Positions 50,600-57,943 of a DNA stretch of 64,000 nt are shown piece by piece. Position 1 is the stretch's first letter. The number at the start of each line of letters is the position of its first letter. The stretch comes from Flavobacterium caeni (GTDB taxonomy: Bacteria; Bacteroidota; Bacteroidia; Flavobacteriales; Flavobacteriaceae). Below the pieces are notes generated by a model that was given only the letters and a program-made list of their open reading frames with translations, made no database searches and was not told the origin of the DNA. The stretch lies in the NCBI RefSeq assembly GCF_900101895.1, contig NZ_FMVF01000006.1:26759-90758 (forward strand), given 5' to 3'. The position numbers were made by a program, and so were the translations under genes.

Positions 50600-51168
50600 T
50601 GGGCAAATTTGCGTTAACCTTTGCGCTGTTCTTCATTGTGGCGGCGTGCAAATCAGAAACCACCGATACCGTTGCCGCGACATCCGAAACGGCGATGGCG
50701 CCTACCGAAATGGCCAAGGAAGGCCACGGAAAAGTAACCCTGCGGTGCGGTTCGCAAACGCTTGTGGTTGACGGTAAATCGGGCGGCGGGACCACTTCGG
50801 GCGACTTGATCGTGGCCGTGCAAGACAAATTGGTTCCGGCCAAAGTCTTTACGATTTCGTTCAACGGCAAAGACTATCCGCAGGACGGCAAAGTCTACAA
50901 AATCAAAAAAAGCGATTTTATGGGCGAAGGCAAAAAACCTGCCGATGAAGTGTATGTTGGATTCTCCGAAATCACGCAAAAAAGCCAAGTCGATTGGAGT
51001 TCAGATGACCAATCAGGCACCATCCAATTTGACGTCACGGGAGACAAAATCCAATGCCGCTTCAGCAATATTCGGTTACAGCCGAGCGCCATGTACAACA
51101 AGGGCGAATCCAATGCCGTAGGTACGGTATCGGGCGAAATGACTTTTTACAAAAACCAAAACAATTAA
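50596..51168 (+). CDS. Small lipoprotein of fibre module 1, paralogue B
   Basis: A 190-aa protein: signal with lipobox IVAACKS (Cys18), a Thr/Ala/Glu linker (about 19-45), then a beta domain KVTLRCGSQTLVVDG to the C-terminal GTVSGEMTFYK similar to paralogue A. Start ATG at 50596 overlaps the upstream TGA by 4 nt (ATGA-type); ATG at 50599 is an alternative. Surface or periplasmic; role unknown, probably with the fibre. Confidence 0.72.
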   Translation: MMGKFALTFALFFIVAACKSETTDTVAATSETAMAPTEMAKEGHGKVTLRCGSQTLVVDGKSGGGTTSGDLIVAVQDKLVPAKVFTISFNGKDYPQDGKVYKIKKSDFMGEGKKPADEVYVGFSEITQKSQVDWSSDDQSGTIQFDVTGDKIQCRFSNIRLQPSAMYNKGESNAVGTVSGEMTFYKNQNN

Positions 51169-51171
51169 ACC

Positions 51172-51747
51172 ATGAAAAATATTCCAACACTTGCCGCATT
51201 ACTTTTCGCGGCCATGACAATCGGTTGCAGCAGCGACGACGATAACACCACCTACGTTCCGCAAGTTTTCGAAGAAGAAAACACCCACGATTTGCTCTAT
51301 TCTGGTGACATTTTCAATGCGCCCATTAGTTCCGCAGGCGAAAATGTGATCGAAACCGGTTTCGAATTCAAGCCCAAACACAATGGTACGATCAGCAAAC
51401 TGACCGTCAAACTCGCGGCGCCCGATCCTACAACCACCGTGACGCTATGGGACCACGAAACGAGGGAAATATTGCGCACGCAAACCGTCAATGTTTCGGC
51501 CGCGAGCACGCTGATGGAAATCGATATCACGCCCTTGGCCGTCGAAAAAGACCATCTGTACACGGTTTCGGTCGAGACCAACGCATTGTTTTCCCGCACG
51601 TTAAAAACCGGCACCATACCGCCAATCGAAGTGGGCAGCATCACCGTAACGCGTATGGTCAATACCGATGATGAATTTTCCTATCCCGTTGATTCTTACG
51701 GCGTACTCTTTGGCGACGTGGGGTTCAAATTCAAACGAAGCGAGTAA
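51172..51747 (+). CDS. Lipoprotein with DUF4082-like beta-sandwich
   Basis: A 191-aa lipoprotein: lipobox TIGCSSDDD (Cys19) followed by Asp-rich spacer, then a jelly-roll-like domain with NVIETGFEFKPKHNGTISKLTVKL and TTTVTLWDHETREILRT, similar to DUF4082 domains found in surface proteins of Bacteroidetes and actinobacteria. Starts 3 bp after paralogue B; followed by a perfect terminator, closing the P1 operon. Confidence 0.75.
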   Translation: MKNIPTLAALLFAAMTIGCSSDDDNTTYVPQVFEEENTHDLLYSGDIFNAPISSAGENVIETGFEFKPKHNGTISKLTVKLAAPDPTTTVTLWDHETREILRTQTVNVSAASTLMEIDITPLAVEKDHLYTVSVETNALFSRTLKTGTIPPIEVGSITVTRMVNTDDEFSYPVDSYGVLFGDVGFKFKRSE

Positions 51748-51772
51748 ACTAAAGATAGGTTTAGTTTCTTTG

Positions 51773-51798
51773 GGTCTGGCGCAAGCCAGGCCTTTTTT
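51773..51798 (+). terminator. Terminator of the P1 lipoprotein operon
   Basis: GGTCTGGC-GCAA-GCCAGGCC (51773-51792), one wobble pair, followed by six T. It separates the lipoproteins from the fibre gene, which has its own promoter. Confidence 0.92.
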
Positions 51799-51804
51799 GC
51801 ATTC

Positions 51805-51867
51805 GTCTATTTAAAACGACGCTCGTCTATTGGCGGTTTTTTTAGTCACGCAGCCAACGCAACTTTG
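51805..51867 (+). promoter_or_regulatory. Module promoter P2 (GTCTAT direct repeats, -7)
   Basis: GTCTAT at 51805-51810 and 51825-51830, period 20 bp; T-run; -7-like CAACTTTG at 51860-51867, core AACTTTG 36 bp after the proximal repeat. Near-identical to P1 (CGTCTATTTAAAA shared) and within the same module, so the same regulator is predicted to use both. Confidence 0.68.
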
Positions 51868-51901
51868 TCGAAAGAAACTGCAGATGCTAAACCAACACCA
51901 C

Positions 51902-54900
51902 ATGAAAAATCTTACCTTGATTGTTTTGCTTTTTTTAGCGACGATCACCAACGCACAAGTCGGGATCGGTACGACGATGCCCAACTCAAGCCTCGACATC
52001 CCGGCCTCGAATCCGGCCGCGCCTTCATCTACCGATGGCATCCTTGTTCCGCGCATAAGTGCGTTCCCGGCAACCACACCATCGGCGGCACAAAACGGCA
52101 TGATGGTTTTCCTGACCACTACGGTCGGCGCAAACCAACCCGGATTTTACTACTGGGACAATCCATCGACTTCCTGGAAAGGCGTTTCGGGCGAAAAAGG
52201 ATGGGCGCTCGCCGGGAATTCAGGTACGAACCCGGCGGTGAATTTTATCGGAACCACTGATGACAACGATTTGGTCTTTAAACGCAATAGTGTTCCCGCC
52301 GGACGTATCGGAATCGGCAGCATCGCTTTTGGAACCAATGCACTGGCGTTGAACACCACCGCCGACAAAAATATCGCGATAGGAGCCGATGCTTTGGCAG
52401 CACAAAGTTTCTCTAACGGAGGAGCACCTTACACAACCGATAATGTCGCGATCGGGAACCGCGCTTTGCGCAACAACAATCCAACGACAACCTCTAACGG
52501 GGCACAAAATGTTGCGGTCGGGACTTCTTCGCTTTTTTCAAATACAACAGGGAGCCGAAACGTTGCTATAGGCGCCGAATCTATGTATGACAACACAACT
52601 GGGTCAGGCAATATGGGCATTGGACTTGCTGCTTTGCGAAACAATGAAACAGGCGATGCGAACGTAGCTTTGGGCGTTGGGGCCTTGATGAACAACACCA
52701 CGGGTTCAGACAATATCGGCATCGGGAAAAGCGCGCTTATCAGCAATACCATTGGCGAAATGAACAGTGCTTTCAGTTCACAGGCCTTGAGCAACAATAC
52801 TACGGGAAGTTATAACCTCGCGCAAGGCTTTAGCGCACTGATGTCGAACACATCCGGAAATTCCAATACAGCCATAGGCGCTCAGGCGCTACAAGATAAT
52901 CCGGACGGATCAAATAATGTAGCTGTTGGCGTTGTTTCGATGGCGATTCTTACCAACGGATCGTCCAATACGGCAATCGGAGCCAACGCGATGAGGTTTC
53001 AAACCGCGGGCAGCAGCAACATTGCGATCGGGAACTTTGCAGGGGTGCCTTCGCTCACCGGAAGCAACCAGCTTTCTATCGGGAACATGATTTACGGAAC
53101 CGGGATGAATTCGGGACTTACATCACACATCGGTATCAACGAACCCGCGCCAAACGCAAAGCTCCAAATCAATGCATCCAGCGCCTCGAACCCAAATAAT
53201 TCCGACGGCATCATCATTCCACGCATCGGCGTATTTCCAGTGGTCAATCCGGCAGCGGCACAAAACGGGATGATGGTCTTTCTCACGACCGCTTCAGGAA
53301 CCAACCAACCCGGATTTTATTATTGGGACAATCCGTCGACGTCATGGAAAGGCGTCGGATCGACTACTTCGAACGCCTGGAACTTAACGGGCAACAGCGG
53401 GTACAACGCAGCCACTTCGTTCATCGGATCCATCGACAGCAAAGAAGTTTTCTTTAGACATACCAATCAACCATCGGGCGTTATCGGGGCAGCGAGTACG
53501 GCTTTCGGATACCGTTCGGGCGGCACCTATAACATTGTTGCAAGAAATACTTCGATAGGTTCCTTGGCGGCCGAGAGCAACACCGTTGGGCTGGACAATA
53601 CGACCATCGGGTCTGAAGCCTTAAACCGCAACACGGCTGGCGGTAAAAATGTAGCCATCGGCAATCGCGCACTGTATACGCAAGCTTTTTCAAACGGCGG
53701 AGTAGCATTTGACACTGACAACGTAGCGATCGGATATGAAGCGCTTTTTACCACTAACCAGACAATGCTTGACGAGGGCAATCGAAATGTAGCGATAGGA
53801 AATTATGCGTCGCGCAGCAACACTACCGGTAACGACAATACCAGCATTGGCTATCGCGCGCTTTATGCCAATACAAATGGTTTTCACAGCGTAGCCATCG
53901 GAACACAGGCGCTCGAAAATGCCACCGGCTTTGGCAATAATTTGGCCATTGGCTGGAGGACAATGCAAAACAATACAGGTGGAGATAATATGGCCTTCGG
54001 CGCTGCTGCGTTGCAAAGTACCGGCAGTGGTTTTGGTTTTCGAAATACCGCAATAGGAATGCAGGCGATGTCAATCAATGATACTGGTAGTAACAATATA
54101 TCTATTGGTTATGCTTCTTTGTTAGGTAACCTTACTGGAAATGGTAATACTGTTATGGGTGATATGGCTATGTCCCAATCTCAGGCGGGAAGTTATGGCA
54201 CGGCTATCGGTTATCAGGCAATGTTATATGCAAACAACACAACCACGCCCTTTGTAAACACAAATACGGCAATCGGAACCGAAGCGATCAAGGGCTCTGC
54301 GACACCCGCCAACAATACGGGTCTCGCCAATACGGCTACGGGTTATCAGGCACTAACGGGAAACACATCCGGAAGCTATAATACGGTCAACGGATACCAA
54401 GCGATGCTTCTAAATTCATCGGGTTACAACAATACCGCGATCGGATCGACGGCCATGAATAGCAACGGTTTAGGGTACGGGAATGTTGCCGTAGGAAACA
54501 GGGCTTTGGTGAACAACACCGCAGGAAACTACAACACCTGTATTGGCAACAACGTATACCCTACATCGTCGACGGCGCTTACCAATTATACCGGTTTGGG
54601 GTACAATGTTGGCGGCGCAACCTCGGCGAGCAATATGGTCGAATTGGGCAACGCCAGCGTTACGGCAATCAGGGCTCAGGTTACGGGAATTACCGCCTAC
54701 AGCGACCGTCGCATCAAAAACAACATCCAGGAAAATGTCCCGGGATTGTCGTTCATCGGCAAACTTAGGCCGGTTACTTACAACCTTGACCTGCACAAGC
54801 AAAATGAGATGTTGTACCGCGGGGATAAGGATAAAGAAGATTTTGATTGGGAAGGCAAATACGACATCGAAAAAATCAAACAAACGGGTTTCATCGCACA

Positions 54901-55117
54901 GGAAGTTGCCCAGGCAGCGCAAGAGATCAACTACGATTTCAATGGTGTCGATGTGCCCAAAAATGCCGAAAATTTATACAGCGTAAACTACACCTCGTTT
55001 GTAGTGCCGCTGGTCAAAGCCGTCCAGGAGCAACAACAAATTATTGAAGGTCAAAATGAGAAAATATCAGATTTAGAAGCGCGACTCAAAGCACTTGAAG
55101 AAAAGATGGCGAAATAA
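51902..55117 (+). CDS. Secreted fibre-like protein with YadA-type head repeats and S74 chaperone, module 1
   Basis: A 1071-aa protein. Signal peptide (1-18, ending TNAQ); an N-terminal flavobacterial module (NSSLDIPASN to GFYYWDNPSTSWKGV); many left-handed-helix head repeats of the form NNTTGSxNxAIGxxAL; a second copy of the N-terminal module at about 430-520 without a signal; more head repeats; then Peptidase_S74 domain (TAYSDRRIKNNIQ, Ser and Lys five residues apart as in the autocleaving dyad) and a terminal coiled coil. No outer-membrane barrel and no T9SS CTD, so export route is unclear. Start ATG 51902 fits the signal peptide. Confidence 0.85.
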   Translation: MKNLTLIVLLFLATITNAQVGIGTTMPNSSLDIPASNPAAPSSTDGILVPRISAFPATTPSAAQNGMMVFLTTTVGANQPGFYYWDNPSTSWKGVSGEKGWALAGNSGTNPAVNFIGTTDDNDLVFKRNSVPAGRIGIGSIAFGTNALALNTTADKNIAIGADALAAQSFSNGGAPYTTDNVAIGNRALRNNNPTTTSNGAQNVAVGTSSLFSNTTGSRNVAIGAESMYDNTTGSGNMGIGLAALRNNETGDANVALGVGALMNNTTGSDNIGIGKSALISNTIGEMNSAFSSQALSNNTTGSYNLAQGFSALMSNTSGNSNTAIGAQALQDNPDGSNNVAVGVVSMAILTNGSSNTAIGANAMRFQTAGSSNIAIGNFAGVPSLTGSNQLSIGNMIYGTGMNSGLTSHIGINEPAPNAKLQINASSASNPNNSDGIIIPRIGVFPVVNPAAAQNGMMVFLTTASGTNQPGFYYWDNPSTSWKGVGSTTSNAWNLTGNSGYNAATSFIGSIDSKEVFFRHTNQPSGVIGAASTAFGYRSGGTYNIVARNTSIGSLAAESNTVGLDNTTIGSEALNRNTAGGKNVAIGNRALYTQAFSNGGVAFDTDNVAIGYEALFTTNQTMLDEGNRNVAIGNYASRSNTTGNDNTSIGYRALYANTNGFHSVAIGTQALENATGFGNNLAIGWRTMQNNTGGDNMAFGAAALQSTGSGFGFRNTAIGMQAMSINDTGSNNISIGYASLLGNLTGNGNTVMGDMAMSQSQAGSYGTAIGYQAMLYANNTTTPFVNTNTAIGTEAIKGSATPANNTGLANTATGYQALTGNTSGSYNTVNGYQAMLLNSSGYNNTAIGSTAMNSNGLGYGNVAVGNRALVNNTAGNYNTCIGNNVYPTSSTALTNYTGLGYNVGGATSASNMVELGNASVTAIRAQVTGITAYSDRRIKNNIQENVPGLSFIGKLRPVTYNLDLHKQNEMLYRGDKDKEDFDWEGKYDIEKIKQTGFIAQEVAQAAQEINYDFNGVDVPKNAENLYSVNYTSFVVPLVKAVQEQQQIIEGQNEKISDLEARLKALEEKMAK

Positions 55118-55143
55118 AAAATAGTTTTTTTTGGGTCGAAAGG

Positions 55144-55168
55144 GCCTGGTGTTTACGCCGGGCTTTTT
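55144..55168 (+). terminator. Terminator of fibre gene 1
   Basis: GCCTGG/CCGGGC arms (55144-55149, 55158-55163) followed by T-run, between convergent fibre and kinase genes. Confidence 0.65.
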
Positions 55169-57108
55169 CAGTTAAAAGTCAAGGTAAAAGTTGTTCCTTC
55201 GCCAGAATTTGATTCGACCGAAACCGTTGTTCCAATGGCCTTGGCCAAATCCCGAATCAGGTGAAAGCCAAGTCCGGTCCCAATGCCCACCACTTCGTTC
55301 TCGTCGTACAACGCTTTGTATTGTTCGGCCTGGATTCCTTTTCCGTTGTCACAAACCGTAATGACGGGCCTTTTGTGGTTTGAAAAAGATTTTACCCAAA
55401 TCGTCGCGTTGGGTTGCCCCTCCATGGCCTTGATCGCGTTGCCGATGAGGTTCCGCAAAATGGTTTTCAAATAGTCGCCATCGGTAGTAATCGTAATGTT
55501 TTCGGGGTTTTCGAAATGCAACGAAACGGCCGATTCCGATTCGAAATGGTGCTGCAGATCCAAAAAAACCGACCCTACCGCAACCGCTTTTGCAGACGGT
55601 TCAAAATGTTCCATCTGGCCCTTGCTCCAAAGTAACAAATCTTCCATCGACGCCAAAAGATTTTCGGCCGATTGCAAAGTCTGGCCTTCGATTCTTTCTT
55701 TCGAATCGGCGTCCAACAGTTCCGGACTTTCCTTTTGCAGTTGCAAATAGTGGATCAAATTGTACACCGGACGTCTCAAATCGTGGTTCAGGATGCTAAA
55801 AAACCGCGTCTTTACTTTGTTGGCCTGATCGAGTTCGTTGTTAAGCGACAGCAAGCGCTGGTTGTGGTTTTTCCGGTTTTGATTCTGCCGGAACAAAAGC
55901 ACCCCGATACACGCCAAAAGCGCCAATCCACCAAACAAATACCAACGTTGCTTTTGGTGGTTTTCCAATCGAATTTGGTCCAACCTGATTTTCTCGTCGC
56001 GCAACAGGATTTTTTTCTCGCTTTCGAGCGCCGCGATCTTGTTTTTGTTCTGTTGCGAAAAGATGGAATCATTCAATCGCAACGTAATGTTGAGGTTGTC
56101 ATACGCCGATTTGTAATCGGCGTTCATGTAGTGCAGCGCTGCCAAGTTATGGGTTTGGTAAATAACGGCATTCCAGTTTTTCTTTTTCCTTGCCAAGGCC
56201 AATGCCCGTTTGTAGTAACGTTCGGACGCACCAACAAGCGCGGCTTTTCCCTGCGGAAGATCGGGCTGCCCCTTTGTGACCATCGCACTATCGCGTGCCA
56301 TCACCATAAAATTGTAACCGATGTTACCCAGATTTACGATCGACATGGTGTTTTCGGGCGCAACTTTGTCCCAAATTTCCTGCGCTTCAAGCGCCATTCG
56401 CGCATATTCTAAAAGATTATTTTCATGGCATATCGCCCAATTGGTCAAAACCCAGGCACGGCCATGTTCGTTGCCTGCTTTTTCAAACGTATCATGTGCT
56501 TCTTTCAAGTACTGGTTGGCGATTTTTAAATCGCCTTTCAAACGGTAGATTTCTCCTTTTGCCGCAAGCGAATAGGCCTGCTGCATCGGATCGGGTTTTT
56601 GCTTTTGGTAGCTGAGCGATTTGTTGATGAAATCCAGCGCCTTATTGTAGTCGCGCTGATCGCAATAAGACATCGCCAGCCCGCGGTTGCTTTTTTGCAA
56701 AAGTGTAAACTGCTTGCTTTTTTCGGCGTAGGTAATCGTCTTCAGGAAAAAATCGATGGAATGCACATAATCCGATCGACGTTCGGCAATGAGCGCCTTG
56801 CTGAAATAGTTGCGCGCCAGTTCTTGCGCTTCGCCCGATTTTGAATGAACCGAAAACGACCAATCGTTCTTTTTTTCGGCACCTTCCAAATCGGCCATAT
56901 AAATCATGACCAACGCCATGGTCGATTCGATTTTTGCCTTGGTCTTTTCATCGGCATTTTTATGCTCGACCGCAATCGCCGAAATCTCTTTAAACGCCGC
57001 TTCAGGATCCGACGATGTCAAGCGTTCAATGCCCTGACGTCTTGCTTCAAGGTCAGTCTGTGCGAAAATTGCCGTCGAAAAAAGCAAAAGAAAAGTAAGG
57101 ATTTTCAT
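55168..57108 (-). CDS. TPR-containing sensor histidine kinase, module 2
   Basis: A 646-aa paralogue of the module 1 kinase. Signal peptide (1-17, ending FAQ), TPR region (about 20-335; NRGLAMSYCDQRDYNKALDFI, LAAKGEIYRLKGDLKIA), TM helix (about 385-402, LFGGLALLACIGVLLF), HisKA FFSILNHDLRRPVYNLIHYLQLQ, and HATPase_c with NLIGNAIKAMEG, DNGKGIQAEQ and GIGTGLGFHLIRDLAKA. Its ATG overlaps the regulator's stop by 4 nt. Predicted to sense an extracytoplasmic signal through the TPR array. Confidence 0.92.
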   Translation of the reverse strand: MKILTFLLLFSTAIFAQTDLEARRQGIERLTSSDPEAAFKEISAIAVEHKNADEKTKAKIESTMALVMIYMADLEGAEKKNDWSFSVHSKSGEAQELARNYFSKALIAERRSDYVHSIDFFLKTITYAEKSKQFTLLQKSNRGLAMSYCDQRDYNKALDFINKSLSYQKQKPDPMQQAYSLAAKGEIYRLKGDLKIANQYLKEAHDTFEKAGNEHGRAWVLTNWAICHENNLLEYARMALEAQEIWDKVAPENTMSIVNLGNIGYNFMVMARDSAMVTKGQPDLPQGKAALVGASERYYKRALALARKKKNWNAVIYQTHNLAALHYMNADYKSAYDNLNITLRLNDSIFSQQNKNKIAALESEKKILLRDEKIRLDQIRLENHQKQRWYLFGGLALLACIGVLLFRQNQNRKNHNQRLLSLNNELDQANKVKTRFFSILNHDLRRPVYNLIHYLQLQKESPELLDADSKERIEGQTLQSAENLLASMEDLLLWSKGQMEHFEPSAKAVAVGSVFLDLQHHFESESAVSLHFENPENITITTDGDYLKTILRNLIGNAIKAMEGQPNATIWVKSFSNHKRPVITVCDNGKGIQAEQYKALYDENEVVGIGTGLGFHLIRDLAKAIGTTVSVESNSGEGTTFTLTFN

Positions 57109-57809
57109 AACAGTGTTTTGGCGTTGTCTTTGTAACTTCGGCCAACCGGAACTTTGTAAGCGCCGTTTAGTTCTACTTCGGTCGCTGTTACGCGCGTTAC
57201 AAACTGCGGCTTGATGGCAAAGCTTTTATGGATGCGGATGAAATTCTCAAAAAGCGGTTGTTTCAAAAGCGCACCAAGGTTCGACCATACACAGTATTTT
57301 TTTCGTGCGGTCACCAAAAGCGTATAATCTTTCAAGGCCTCAAGACAAATGATGTCCGACAGGTTCACGCGAACCTGGTCATGGCCTTCTTTGATTGTAA
57401 TCGAATCCTGCCCGAAATTCAAGTCAAAAAGGGCGGCCTTTTCATGTACCGAAAGGTATTCGTTCACGCGTTCCATCGCTTTCTGAAATCGTTCGAACCG
57501 AAGCGGTTTTACGATAAAATCCAACGTGTCGAGTTCGTAGGTTTCGACTGCGTGTTCGGCATGGCCGGTGATAAAAACGCAGGCCGGGACCAATGCCGCC
57601 TTTCGACGGAGTTCCAGGCCGTTGTCGCCGGGCATATCGACATCGAGGAACAATACGTCTACCGTATTCCTTTCTAGCACAGACAACGCTTCGGCTGCGC
57701 TCCTGCACGCCGAGACGATCTCCAACTCGGGAAATCGTTTGGCGAAGGACACCACCATCAGGCGGTCTACATCTTCATCATCTACGATAAGACATTTCCA
57801 GGTTTTCAT
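57105..57809 (-). CDS. LytTR response regulator, module 2
   Basis: A 234-aa paralogue: receiver with DDEDVDR pocket, phospho-acceptor in VLFLDVDMPGDNG, FVITGHAEHAVETYELDTLDFIVKPLRFERF; LytTR domain with SITIKEGHDQVRVNLSDIICLEALKDYTLL, FIRIHKSFAIKPQFV and VPVGRSYKDNAKTLL. Same length as its sisters. ATGA overlap with the kinase. Divergent from fibre gene 2 across 134 bp that contain P3. Confidence 0.93.
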   Translation of the reverse strand: MKTWKCLIVDDEDVDRLMVVSFAKRFPELEIVSACRSAAEALSVLERNTVDVLFLDVDMPGDNGLELRRKAALVPACVFITGHAEHAVETYELDTLDFIVKPLRFERFQKAMERVNEYLSVHEKAALFDLNFGQDSITIKEGHDQVRVNLSDIICLEALKDYTLLVTARKKYCVWSNLGALLKQPLFENFIRIHKSFAIKPQFVTRVTATEVELNGAYKVPVGRSYKDNAKTLL

Positions 57810-57860
57810 AACGGACTTTGCCTTCCAAAATTAACAAAATATATGTGCCGTTTGTCGTTC

Positions 57861-57923
57861 GTATAAAAAAAACGGCGATGGTATAAATTGGGTTTTTAAA
57901 CCTGCGACGGCGTCCGAACTTAG
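57861..57923 (+). promoter_or_regulatory. Module promoter P3 (GTATAAA direct repeats, -7)
   Basis: GTATAAA at 57861-57867 and 57881-57887, period exactly 20 bp; T-run; -7-like GAACTTAG at 57916-57923, core 36 bp after the proximal repeat. The repeat differs from P1/P2 (GTCTATT), suggesting module-specific recognition with constant geometry. Confidence 0.6.
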
Positions 57924-57943
57924 CAGTCTAAACCCAAAAAAAG

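Noticed and set aside
51902..55117. Trimeric autotransporter (YadA family) call for fibre 1
   Set aside because: Head repeats resemble YadA, but there is no C-terminal YadA anchor barrel; the end is an S74 chaperone plus coiled coil, so only a repeat resemblance is claimed.
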